Shown piece after piece: positions 45,832 to 54,424 of a stretch of 64,000 nucleotides of DNA. Both the position numbers and the translations under genes were made by a program. The stretch is from positions 744,001-808,000 of the forward strand of contig NZ_AP025477.1 of NCBI RefSeq assembly GCF_024347415.1, read 5' to 3'. Under the pieces are notes generated by a model. The model was not told the origin of the DNA, searched no databases, and saw nothing but the letters and a program-made list of their open reading frames with translations. How positions within the stretch are numbered: the stretch's first letter is position 1; every line of letters starts with the position of its first letter. The stretch comes from Vibrio crassostreae. GTDB lineage: Bacteria; Pseudomonadota; Gammaproteobacteria; Enterobacterales; Vibrionaceae.

Positions 45832-46791
45832 ATGAACGCGATAAAATTGTCTTTAATGGCACTGACTTCTATAGCAACAATAAGCAACACACACGCTGTC
45901 GAGTGGGATCAGTTCAGTGGAGAGGTTCTTTTTGTTACCCTCTATACCCATTCTGATTCAAACCTCTACACAGAGGGCAACCCAAACTTAGGCGAAGGCT
46001 CAAACCGCGGAGATGATGGCGACAAAACCATTTTCACCCCCCTAGGTATTCTTAACTTTGATTTTGGTGAAGATCGAGATCACCGCTTATACATGGGTAC
46101 TTCTCGTGATGACTTATCGGTCGGAACGTTGGCATTCGAGTTCGGTTACCAAAAACAGTTAAATTCCGGTACCACATTTGATTTGGCTTACTTACCGACA
46201 GTGGTCCCCGGTGAAGTATGGACGAACCCATACGACATGACTCAAAGTAGACAGACGACAGATGTCGATGGTGGCGCAGTGCGATTGAAACTGAGTAACC
46301 TCGCGCAAACCAACTTTTCTTTAGATATGGCATATGCCTACGCGGATGTCGATGAAGATCATGTCACGGATACGCTATTAGAACGTGATAGCCAAGCCTA
46401 TTTCATCAAAGCTCAGTATCTGTCGATGTTGAGCCTTCAATCAGGTATTAACTATGGCTTAAGCTACACATTTCACGATGCCGACGGTAAAGCGAATCAA
46501 CATAATAGATATGCCTTTGAAGGCTCATACTTTTTTACGTCTTCTACTTATGGTTTAGCTATCACAGGCAACTACGTTCACAGTGACTATCGTACAGAAA
46601 ACCCTATATTTGACCGCACCAGATCAGACAATAGCTATAAGTTGTTTGTCGCATATGAATATAAAGACCTCGGAAGTTGGGACAATTGGAGCGTAGCGAC
46701 TTTTATGGGCACACGTAAGAACGAGTCAAATATTGAATTTTTTACTCACCGCGAATGGCTACTTTCAGCTTCAATTAACTACGCCTTCTAG
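45832..46791 (+). CDS. DUF2860-family outer-membrane beta-barrel
   Basis: 319 aa, signal peptide to THAVEW. Repeated amphipathic beta strands with the family segments LGILNFDFGEDRDHRLYMGTSR, LAFEFGYQKQL and TDVDGGAVRLKLSNLAQTNF, ending WLLSASINYAF with terminal Phe as in OM barrels. DUF2860 proteins are common in Vibrio and are probably porins. In this locus it could be the outer-membrane route for the substrate of the exporters and hydrolases. Confidence 0.85.
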   Translation: MNAIKLSLMALTSIATISNTHAVEWDQFSGEVLFVTLYTHSDSNLYTEGNPNLGEGSNRGDDGDKTIFTPLGILNFDFGEDRDHRLYMGTSRDDLSVGTLAFEFGYQKQLNSGTTFDLAYLPTVVPGEVWTNPYDMTQSRQTTDVDGGAVRLKLSNLAQTNFSLDMAYAYADVDEDHVTDTLLERDSQAYFIKAQYLSMLSLQSGINYGLSYTFHDADGKANQHNRYAFEGSYFFTSSTYGLAITGNYVHSDYRTENPIFDRTRSDNSYKLFVAYEYKDLGSWDNWSVATFMGTRKNESNIEFFTHREWLLSASINYAF

Positions 46792-46867
46792 AGCGATTTC
46801 ACGCAAAGACTAATGAACCTCCACGGTTCTTAATCAAGTCAAGTAGACAGAATGCCCCCAGACAAAT

Positions 46868-46900
46868 AAGCCGTTAGCTCACAGTGTTAACGGCTTTGTT
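46868..46900 (+). terminator. terminator after DUF2860 gene
   Basis: AAGCCGTTA / TAACGGCTT hairpin followed by TGTTC. Confidence 0.7.
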
Positions 46901-47260
46901 CATATATGCAGATACACATTAGGGTAATTTTTGCCAGTTAACATCCCGTTCAAAGCACCTTAGGCTTCTTAATTGCTATTTAGTCTTAACTTACCCATCA
47001 GTTACTCCTATTACTTGGACAATACTTTAAATGTATTCATCGACATAACCTAAGTGTGAACTGTGCTGCTATAGAAGCAATTCACTTCAATAACGCCACA
47101 GAACAAAAAATGACACGGCACAAATAAAATCAATTCAAACAAACACTTACAAAATCACGACACTTTATTTTTTGTTGTTAGCCATAGTAGCTCATCACCT
47201 CAATACTAATCACCAATTCGACACACTATTCAAATAACAAATAAATAACCGAGGTATCTG
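46901..47260. promoter_or_regulatory. promoter region of MFS exporter 1
   Basis: About 360 AT-rich bases. It includes AACAAAAAATGACA at 47102-47115, identical to the copy upstream of the M28-like gene, 146 bases before the MFS start. Confidence 0.5.
47102..47115. promoter_or_regulatory. shared 14-mer AACAAAAATGACA-type motif
   Basis: AACAAAAAATGACA, perfect copy of the locus consensus; candidate operator for the ToxR-like regulator. Confidence 0.55.
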
Positions 47261-48877
47261 ATGAGTACAACTCTTGACGCTGAAATAAAAGGGACTGCAG
47301 GCAAAGCCAAATGGCTGAGCTTAGGCATTCTTATACTTGCCCAGTTAGGTACGATGCTCGACAACAGCGGATTCGCCGTTGCAACCGAAGCATTGATCAC
47401 TCAACTAAGCGCTACCATGCCCGAAATTCAATTCGCCAATGCGATGTACCCATTAATTGCAGGTGCAGGCATGATTGTAGGTGGTTTAACAGGCTTATTT
47501 CTAGGATGGGGACGCCAGCTTCGTTTAGGTGCATTACTGCTTGCTGCTTCTGGTGCTATTGCGGCTCTTTCACCAAATATGGATGTTCTCATCTTTGGTG
47601 GTCGTGTTGCAGCAGGCCTTGGTGCTGTATTCCTCGTTCCTGCGATCTTGGCGCACGTCGCAGGGCTCTACCAAGGTAAAGATCAAGCAATCGCTTTTGC
47701 AGGTATCGCTGGCGCAGTCGGCGTAGCAACGGCTATCGTGCCACTCGCGATGGGAGCTGCGCTTGATAAGTTTGGCTTTACCATTTCTTTCTTTGGCGTT
47801 ACTGCTTACTTTATTTTGGTGTTTTTTGCGACATTCAAGCTTGAAGCAATGCCAAAAGCTAAGTTCGAAGGAAAGTTCGATATTGTCGGTGTATTACTGT
47901 CTTCGGTCGGTTTACTTTCAACGATTGTCGGGCTACTGAAAATTTCAGACTGGGGGCTTATTGCGCCAATATCCGACGAGACCTTAATGGGCATTTCTCC
48001 TGCTCTACCTCTCGTCTTTTTTGGCCTAGCGACATTATTTGTTCTTCTGAAATGGGAAGCAAGTTTTGAAGCGAAACATGGCACCGCCCTGATTCCATCT
48101 GCATTTATCAAAAACAAACAGGTTCTGATTGGTTTGTACTTGTGCGCTATTGTATTTCTAATGTTTGGATCTCTGTTTATCAACATAGCTTACGTGCAAG
48201 TAGTAGGTGGTGCTAGTGCTATGGCCGCCGGCCTTCTGATGACAATGTTTGCAATAGGCATGATTTTAGGGACGGTAATCGCGCCGGCTAAGATGGCCAA
48301 CCTAACGGTAAGAACCGTTTGTCTAACAGGCTTCTCAGTCTCTTTAGTTGGGTTGATCATAGCAACATTTGGTATCACAGAAGACGGTGTGAACGCGCTG
48401 CAGCACATTGGCTTAGCTATCTTTGGTTTCGGTGTTGGTGTTCTTATGACTCAAGCTTCTATCACAGTAACGTCTGCATTAGAACAACGTGACGCAGAAC
48501 AGTCTGGTGGTATTCAAGCGACATCTCGTAATGTCGGTCAAGCATTTGGCGTAGCCGTTCTTGGTTCTGTGTTGATGTTCTCTTTAACTGGCAACCTCAA
48601 GAATGATGTAAACGAACATGAGGCGTTAACGGCTCAAACCAAACAAGCTGTTCTCAATATTCCTGCACTACCTTTCACGAGCAATGATGACTTCCGTATG
48701 TTGATTTCCGACATTACAGCAAATGAAGTAGAGCAAAACATCATTCTCGCAATCAACGCAGAAGCACGCCATAACTCAGCAATCAAAACCATGTTAGTAC
48801 TAATGTTGATCGTAGCTTCAGGACTAGTTATCTGTCGTAGATTACCACGTCGTTCACTTATGCAGAACAAAAGTTAG
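47261..48877 (+). CDS. MFS exporter 1, 14-TM DHA2 type
   Basis: 538 aa with about 14 TM helices. The loop 2-3 motif GLFLGWGRQLRLGALLL and motif C-like GAVGVATAIVPLAMG are those of EmrB/QacA-type drug:H+ antiporters. A periplasmic loop near the C-end (residues about 440-500) is shared with MFS exporter 2 (54425-56020), which also shares KHGTALIPSAF/KHDSALVPSSW and GGIQATSRNVG/GGVQATLRNIG. The two are paralogues. Substrate unknown; likely proton-driven export from the cytoplasm. Confidence 0.92.
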   Translation: MSTTLDAEIKGTAGKAKWLSLGILILAQLGTMLDNSGFAVATEALITQLSATMPEIQFANAMYPLIAGAGMIVGGLTGLFLGWGRQLRLGALLLAASGAIAALSPNMDVLIFGGRVAAGLGAVFLVPAILAHVAGLYQGKDQAIAFAGIAGAVGVATAIVPLAMGAALDKFGFTISFFGVTAYFILVFFATFKLEAMPKAKFEGKFDIVGVLLSSVGLLSTIVGLLKISDWGLIAPISDETLMGISPALPLVFFGLATLFVLLKWEASFEAKHGTALIPSAFIKNKQVLIGLYLCAIVFLMFGSLFINIAYVQVVGGASAMAAGLLMTMFAIGMILGTVIAPAKMANLTVRTVCLTGFSVSLVGLIIATFGITEDGVNALQHIGLAIFGFGVGVLMTQASITVTSALEQRDAEQSGGIQATSRNVGQAFGVAVLGSVLMFSLTGNLKNDVNEHEALTAQTKQAVLNIPALPFTSNDDFRMLISDITANEVEQNIILAINAEARHNSAIKTMLVLMLIVASGLVICRRLPRRSLMQNKS

Positions 48878-48932
48878 CCCTACAAGCCTACAGCCTTTTT
48901 AACAAACATAACCGACACAAAAACGATTACCT

Positions 48933-48958
48933 AAGGCCACTACAGTAAAAGTGGCCTT
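48933..48958 (+). terminator. hairpin between MFS 1 and amidohydrolase
   Basis: AAGGCCACT / AGTGGCCTT with an 8-nt loop and no T-run. It is more likely an RNA-stabilising or partial-attenuation element than a full terminator. Confidence 0.45.
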
Positions 48959-48988
48959 ACATCGGTAACACATAGCGAGGCACAAACC

Positions 48989-50665
48989 ATGATCGCAAGA
49001 ATATTCAGAAAGCTGTTCAGCAGTGAAACCAATACGTCTTCAACCTCTTCCTCTAATGCACAGGTATCGACAATGAATAACAATCAAACTCTCTATTTCG
49101 GTGGTTCAATCCTAACAATGAACGACGACAACCCAAGCGTTGAATCGGTCGTCACAGAAAATGGTCATATTATTGCCGTGGGTGCTGAGCAAAACCTAAA
49201 AGCACAATATCCGAAAGCAAAGCTTCACGACCTAGCAGGCCAAACGCTGATGCCAAGCTTTATTGAGAACCACAGTCATATCTTACTGTGCGGTAACATG
49301 GAGTCCATGCACGATCTGAGTTTCTTCAAATACCAAAAACAGGACGAAATGATGGCTGCATTTCGTGCGATGACACCCAATAAAGATGGTTGGTTGATGG
49401 GCATTGGCTGGGATGTTAAAAAACAACAGATACCATCTTTAGCAGAGATCGATGCAACGCACCCAGAACTACCAATGTTTATTACAATGCAAGGCCACGG
49501 CGGTTGGTTGAACAGCAAAGCTATGGAAGAGCTGAGCATAACCAAAGACTGTGAAGTACCACCAAACTCTGAATACATCAAAGATGAAAATGGTGAGCTT
49601 ACAGGCATGATTTTGGGCCAAGCCGCAGTTATGCATGCATATAAAGGGACATTCCCAACCCCAGAAGTGCGAGATGTTGTAGCAGCATCTCAACAATATG
49701 CGCGTCAAGGCATCACTGTCACTTCAGACCTTATGATCATGTCTCCAAAAACATTAGGGACACTTGTCGAAGCTTCACGCGATGACAACTTCAACGTTCG
49801 TGTAGTTGGAGGGATCGTTAATAACTACCCTGACTTTGCACAAGTCATCGCTCAACGCGCTGAGTACCAAACGGATAAGTTCCGCATTGGTTTTTTGAAA
49901 GCCTTTACCGACGGCTCAGTACAAGGTGGCAATGCAGCAACAAAGTTGGAATATCAGAATGATGAGTTTAAAAACCTACCTCGTCCATTGTGGGGAACGC
50001 AAGAAATATTCAACCAAACCGCAGGGGCTGCAGCTCAACTAGGTATCGACTTTGTTTTCCACGCTAACGGAGAACAAGCACTCAGTGCAGCGTTAGACGC
50101 GGTTGAACACGCTCGTACGACTGCACAAGAAAACGGCCATGATGTGAGCAACTTTATGTCTCTGGCACATCACCTGTCACTAACAGAAACTCCACAGTTT
50201 GAGCGTATGAAAGCACTCAATACACGTCCGAGTTTTATCATGGGACACCTATACTGGACCGGTGGTCAAATCATTCACGACTACTTCAAGGATGAAGACC
50301 TACACCATACCTTCAAAGTTAAAACCGCTGTCGATCATGGCTTACACCCGACGTTGCACAATGATGCTCCAGTAACTCCAACGGCACCATGGCAATCAAT
50401 CAAAACGGCAGTAACACGCGAAACCTACACCGGTGATGTTTTAAATGCAGAAGAAGCTATTACTGTTGAGCAAGCACTGAAAGGCTATACCTTGTGGGCA
50501 GCTGAACAATTCAAGATAGAAGATACACACGGTACCTTAGAGGCAGGGAAAGTCGCAGACATGATGATCATCGATAGAAACCCTCTAAATATTTCGCCAA
50601 ACCAGCTCGACAAGGTAGCGGTGAGAACCACCATCATGGCTGGTAACGTCACCTACCAAGCTTAG
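48989..50665 (+). CDS. amidohydrolase family 3 protein, YtcJ-like
   Basis: 558 aa, start after GCGAGG; an internal ATG at 49073 is another possibility. A beta-alpha barrel metal hydrolase: beta-sandwich N-part LYFGGSILTMNDDNPSVESV, first metal pair in FIENHSHILL (H-x-H), later FLKAFTDGSVQGG, FHANGEQAL, AHHLSL and the catalytic Asp in LHNDAPVTP. It ends GTLEAGKVADMMIIDRNPL, the family signature. Related enzymes hydrolyse N-substituted formamides and similar amides. No signal peptide, so it acts in the cytoplasm. Probably in one unit with MFS 1. Confidence 0.9.
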   Translation: MIARIFRKLFSSETNTSSTSSSNAQVSTMNNNQTLYFGGSILTMNDDNPSVESVVTENGHIIAVGAEQNLKAQYPKAKLHDLAGQTLMPSFIENHSHILLCGNMESMHDLSFFKYQKQDEMMAAFRAMTPNKDGWLMGIGWDVKKQQIPSLAEIDATHPELPMFITMQGHGGWLNSKAMEELSITKDCEVPPNSEYIKDENGELTGMILGQAAVMHAYKGTFPTPEVRDVVAASQQYARQGITVTSDLMIMSPKTLGTLVEASRDDNFNVRVVGGIVNNYPDFAQVIAQRAEYQTDKFRIGFLKAFTDGSVQGGNAATKLEYQNDEFKNLPRPLWGTQEIFNQTAGAAAQLGIDFVFHANGEQALSAALDAVEHARTTAQENGHDVSNFMSLAHHLSLTETPQFERMKALNTRPSFIMGHLYWTGGQIIHDYFKDEDLHHTFKVKTAVDHGLHPTLHNDAPVTPTAPWQSIKTAVTRETYTGDVLNAEEAITVEQALKGYTLWAAEQFKIEDTHGTLEAGKVADMMIIDRNPLNISPNQLDKVAVRTTIMAGNVTYQA

Positions 50666-51151
50666 TCGTTCGACTCGACACTTAAGCTCGTAGTTCACCT
50701 TCGTTCCCCCAAGGCTCAGTTCTCGTAGCATACAGTTAAAGGCTTAAGTCTTAGTCTACAACTGAGGTGAACATTAAAACGATGCTATCCATATGATTTG
50801 CTCTAGGCCCTTTAACCGGGGCCTTCATTTATGACCAGTAGATTTTTGAAACAGTAAGCAAACTCAATACCCAATATAAATCACAGTTAGCACTGTATTG
50901 AAGCCGGTTTTGTACGGGCGCTATCAACGTTTAACACAATTGAACGTATTGGAAACCGAATACAACCTCACCGGCTAAATATGATCTACCTGCAATAGAG
51001 CCTATTAACACACTTAAATTGAGTGGCATTCAACTCCAGCGGTCAAGGTATTCATCTAATTTGCTGTCCCTACACTTCCAGCATTGGCCAGTACCACTAA
51101 TAGAACGCTTTAAAACTCTGCCACAAGTAAATATTAGAAGGTTTTTCAATC
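50666..51151. other. intergenic region with terminator-like hairpin
   Basis: About 485 bases without a gene I can support. The hairpin at 50805-50830 ends the amidohydrolase transcript. Confidence 0.4.
50805..50830 (+). terminator. terminator after amidohydrolase
   Basis: AGGCCC / GGGCCT stem with a 7-nt loop and a T-rich tail (TCATTTAT). Confidence 0.6.
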
Positions 51152-51325
51152 ATGTTACGACAACTATTTCCTTTGTTCTTATTGGCTTTTGTTACGGTTT
51201 ATTTTTCTTACAATATCGGTCAAAAGATAATAAACGCTATTGAATCAGCCAAGGAAAACAGCCTTAAAATAGAGCTTAACACGTTCGAAATCGATGACTT
51301 TTTCCATACTCAAAAACTAAGATAA
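51152..51325 (+). CDS. 57-aa small membrane protein
   Basis: MLRQLFPLFLLAFVTVYF opens a single hydrophobic helix (residues 2-22), followed by a polar, Lys/Glu-rich tail ending FFHTQKLR. An AAGG ribosome site lies about 9 bases upstream. The frame is closed properly and the codons look like coding DNA, but length makes it uncertain. It lies between the amidohydrolase and the M28-like gene, so it might be a small accessory of the exporters. No family known. Confidence 0.5.
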   Translation: MLRQLFPLFLLAFVTVYFSYNIGQKIINAIESAKENSLKIELNTFEIDDFFHTQKLR

Positions 51326-51351
51326 CTGATAAAAAACATTAAGTTATCGAT

Positions 51352-51365
51352 AACAAAAAATGACA
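51352..51365. promoter_or_regulatory. shared 14-mer upstream of the M28-like gene
   Basis: AACAAAAAATGACA, identical to 47102-47115, 88 bases before the M28-like start. It overlaps the palindrome GTTATCGATAAC (51343-51354). Thirteen bases downstream begins TTTAGTTTCGTTT (51379-51391), which recurs at the same distance at 53382. Confidence 0.6.
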
Positions 51366-51452
51366 TAGATTTTATTACTTTAGTTTCGTTTCCGGAGTGA
51401 ACTCTGCTCGATAGTATTAAATCAAATTAATAACTAAACACAGAGGTCATAA

Positions 51453-53105
51453 ATGACTAACCCTACCAAAAAACCAACTCAAAATATGGCAAGCTCTCCT
51501 GAAGAGATGATCAAGATTTTAGCGGATATCTCATTTCAAAAACCAGAAGAGCTTAGCCAAACAATGCAGTCTCTTCATGAAGATCACTTCCACACTCTTG
51601 AAATGGAAGAGACACCACGACCTTACGTCGAAAACAGTGCGTTCGATGATATCCTCGCAGATGACATCGAAAGCTTCGCGATGAAACTTGTCGATATTTC
51701 AAAGCAGTCACGTGCCGATGGCAACATCTTGTGGGGACGAATTCAAGGAACCCAGTATGAACAACAAGCCCAAGATCTCGTCGCACAAACGCTTCGATCA
51801 TTTGGTATTGATGATGTACGCCAAGATGAATTCCCAATCCGTACCCCACAGTGGCTTCCAACTCTCAATGAACTGACTGTTACGGCTTCGAATGAACTCA
51901 CCGCGCCCTATACCTTCCACGAAGCAATTACACCATTTCCATCGGGACAAACACCTTCAGAAGGCGTTGAAGCCGAAGTTCTTTATGTTGGGCAAGGAAC
52001 AGCAGCTGAGCTATCAGGTAGAGATTTAACCGGCAAGATAGTGCTTCTACAAGCCGATTTCTCAGGTGGCGGCCCAATGTATTCCAGTGCGCGAACAGCG
52101 TACTCACGTATTGCTACTGGTCAGTATGGTATGCCTGCTGGTGTTATCGCTTGGTGGACTTTACCAGGTGCAAAACAAATTGCGACACGAGTAGGAGCTA
52201 TGGGCGGCGGAGACTCAGTCGGTACAGCACTGCCTTGGATCTCATTAGGTTACGATGATGGACTGTATTTGAGAAAGCTGCTCGATCGCGCAGAACAAGA
52301 TCAGCCATTGAAGATAAGAATGTGCGTACAAGGTAAGATGGAAGATGGCTCTGTCCGTTCGTCATCCAATGTTTACGGTTTTATTCCGGGTAAATCAGAT
52401 AAATACGTTGTGATGACGTTCCATTCGGATAGCTACTTCTATGGCTTACATGACAACGCTGGGACTGCAGCAATGGTGATGGCAGCAGCCAAGCACTATG
52501 CCTCTCGCCCGATAGAAGACCGAGGACACGGCCTACTCATTCTGTCTGTGGGTGATCACGAACATCCTGGTGTTGGCGCAACGGATCTATTCATTGAGCA
52601 GAACCACCAATTTGTTCGCGATAATATGCTGATGGTGTTGCGTCCGGAAAAACTTGGCTTGATCGCTCTAACGAAAGAAGGACCAATACAAGCTAAGAGC
52701 AATCAAGCGATTCCAGCCATGCAACTCATAACCAACCGCAGCCCCCGACTTCTTAATATCTTTAAGGAAGCTGTCGATACTTTTGCTTTGCCAACCGCTG
52801 ACTTTTATTATCAAGATCCTGCTGCAGATGAAACCCACTTTCACCCACCATTTTCGAAATTCGATGATCTAAATGCTATTTCCACGGGCTGGGCTATCTC
52901 TAGCTACGCATATCATTCAACTGCCGATTATGACTTGGGATTAATCAGCTTCAAGCTGTTAGAAAAATACGCAAAGGCGCATATCTTTATTGTCGACAAC
53001 CTAAATGGTCTAACTAAGCAAGACTTGTTGGAAAATGGCTCTCAACTGCCTGAACATTCAATCTACTCTTCTGAATTGTTCAAAGTTTATTACGGCAATT
53101 TTTAA
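51453..53105 (+). CDS. M28-like metallopeptidase homologue
   Basis: 550 aa, no signal peptide. An N-terminal helical part, a PA-like domain (about residues 170-300, GKIVLLQADFSGGG) and an M28 core: VMTFHSDSYFYG (H-x-D-S), HDNAGTAAMVMAA, then GDHEHPGVGATDLF where M28 normally has E-E-x-G-L-x-G-S, and a final His in YAYHSTADYD. The first Glu of the pair seems kept and the second is His. It may hydrolyse a peptide or amide, but activity is uncertain. The start has GAGG upstream. It carries the shared motif in its promoter. Confidence 0.8.
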   Translation: MTNPTKKPTQNMASSPEEMIKILADISFQKPEELSQTMQSLHEDHFHTLEMEETPRPYVENSAFDDILADDIESFAMKLVDISKQSRADGNILWGRIQGTQYEQQAQDLVAQTLRSFGIDDVRQDEFPIRTPQWLPTLNELTVTASNELTAPYTFHEAITPFPSGQTPSEGVEAEVLYVGQGTAAELSGRDLTGKIVLLQADFSGGGPMYSSARTAYSRIATGQYGMPAGVIAWWTLPGAKQIATRVGAMGGGDSVGTALPWISLGYDDGLYLRKLLDRAEQDQPLKIRMCVQGKMEDGSVRSSSNVYGFIPGKSDKYVVMTFHSDSYFYGLHDNAGTAAMVMAAAKHYASRPIEDRGHGLLILSVGDHEHPGVGATDLFIEQNHQFVRDNMLMVLRPEKLGLIALTKEGPIQAKSNQAIPAMQLITNRSPRLLNIFKEAVDTFALPTADFYYQDPAADETHFHPPFSKFDDLNAISTGWAISSYAYHSTADYDLGLISFKLLEKYAKAHIFIVDNLNGLTKQDLLENGSQLPEHSIYSSELFKVYYGNF

Positions 53106-53170
53106 AAGACCAAAGCGAATCGATTGACAGCATCAAGGTTAATCAATTACTAGTACAAAATAGTCTAACC

Positions 53171-53196
53171 AAAGCCAGCATTTTCGCTGGCTTTTT
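53171..53196 (+). terminator. terminator after M28-like gene
   Basis: AAAGCCAGC / GCTGGCTTT with a 6-nt loop and T5. Confidence 0.9.
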
Positions 53197-53534
53197 GACA
53201 TATCCACTCAATTTAAATGATATGAGACCTAACGACCTCCTCTTGCCGATTTATGAAAAAGGGCTTAGAGAACTTATTACATTACTCACCAAATAACATG
53301 ACACAGAAATATGACAAACAACGTTAAAGCACTGTATTAATTCAATTTATTACCAACAAAAAGTGACACATAATTTGTTGGTTTAGTTTGGTTTCATCTG
53401 CGGACGTCCACTCTTATCATAACCTCGACTTCACAATTAACGAGTCCATACACCCGTTCCCTAGAAACAACAGTGCTACACGACTGACCATAATGTCGGC
53501 CTCAAAAGCACGATGTAAACCAAAAGGTCTACCC
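53197..53534. promoter_or_regulatory. promoter region of the OM protein gene
   Basis: About 340 bases. ATGACA occurs at 53298 and again 13 bases on at 53311, then AACAAAAAGTGACA at 53355-53368, and TTTAGTTTGGTTT at 53382-53394. A frame open upstream of the ATG from 53388 is not used, as the signal peptide starts at 53535. Confidence 0.55.
53355..53368. promoter_or_regulatory. shared 14-mer upstream of the OM protein gene
   Basis: AACAAAAAGTGACA, one change from 47102 and 51352. The TTTAG 13-mer follows at the same 13-base distance as at 51365-51379. Confidence 0.6.
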
Positions 53535-54317
53535 ATGAAAAAAATGCAGTTTGTTACGTTTCCCTTACTTCTGATCGCACCATTTGTTATCGCCGAAGAA
53601 TCAGTACAAGACATGTCAGATCCACTCGCTATTTATACCCAAGCTGGCGTTGGTTTCACTAACCACGGCATTAATTTAAAAGTAGGAGCGACCTATAACA
53701 CCGGAGTCAGTACGGAGGTCGGAATGAATATTTTTGAGGTGAAAGGATTCGCTGGTGATTCAGCAGGTTGGAGCAGTTCGAGAGAGCGCAATAACTCGAT
53801 AGACTCAATTCGATACCGAAACTTTGAAGTTGACCTCACCAATGGCCGAGGTAGCCAGGTAGATATTAACTACGCAACAGCAACCAACCTAGGTGCACAA
53901 GAAATTGGCACCATGTCCTACTCTATGATTCAAGCCTTACCATCATTCGGTCCAATTACCTTATTCCCACTCGCAGGAGCAGGATTCGCATTTGGTAATA
54001 ACCTTGATAAAGCAGGATTAACATCAAGCAACGGATACACAGTACCTGGCACACTCGCTGTTGTCGGTACTTACAGCAAAATCACACTAACCGACAAAAT
54101 TTGGCTCAACTACAACCCAATGTACATGATGACTTTATCGGGGACTGACACCTTTAAAGACTACTTTTTCGAAAACAGCGACAGTGTTTTAGTCCACGAA
54201 TTCACCGCATCTTATCAGTTCAACCCTCGCTTCAACGTACGTTACTTCGCTAACTGGAGTGAAAATGTCGATATTTCAGATGGGGCGCACCGTGTAGAGT
54301 TTAACTACCAGTTCTAA
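53535..54317 (+). CDS. outer-membrane beta-barrel-like protein
   Basis: 260 aa from ATG 53535 (AAAGGT upstream). Signal peptide MKKMQFVTFPLLLIAPFVIAEE, then alternating strands with many Gly/Asn turns, ending HRVEFNYQF with C-terminal Phe, the mark of an OM barrel. No close family is recognised; it could be a small porin or a channel for one of the exporters. It stands between the M28-like gene and MFS exporter 2. Confidence 0.7.
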   Translation: MKKMQFVTFPLLLIAPFVIAEESVQDMSDPLAIYTQAGVGFTNHGINLKVGATYNTGVSTEVGMNIFEVKGFAGDSAGWSSSRERNNSIDSIRYRNFEVDLTNGRGSQVDINYATATNLGAQEIGTMSYSMIQALPSFGPITLFPLAGAGFAFGNNLDKAGLTSSNGYTVPGTLAVVGTYSKITLTDKIWLNYNPMYMMTLSGTDTFKDYFFENSDSVLVHEFTASYQFNPRFNVRYFANWSENVDISDGAHRVEFNYQF

Positions 54318-54325
54318 CATTTCAA

Positions 54326-54349
54326 CAAGAAGCTCCAGTGGGGCTTCTT
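54326..54349 (+). terminator. weak terminator after OM protein gene
   Basis: AAGAAGC / GGCTTCTT around an 8-nt loop. Short and without a T-run. Confidence 0.4.
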
Positions 54350-54401
54350 ACAACCAAAAGGTGCCCATCACTAATGACTTTTATCTATCTAATTACTCAA
54401 T

Positions 54402-54414
54402 TTTAGTCTCGTTT
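54402..54414. promoter_or_regulatory. TTTAG 13-mer in the leader of MFS 2
   Basis: TTTAGTCTCGTTT, one change from the 51379 copy, and like it followed within a few bases by the ribosome site GGAG. AATGAC lies upstream, 9 bases further than in the other promoters. Confidence 0.45.
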
Positions 54415-54424
54415 GGAGTTCATT

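Noticed and set aside
51019..51243. 74-codon frame overlapping the 57-aa membrane protein
   Set aside because: The other frame (51152-51325) has the ribosome site and a coherent hydrophobic helix followed by a polar tail.
53388..53534. N-terminal extension of the OM barrel gene
   Set aside because: A clean signal peptide begins at 53535; the extension covers promoter elements.
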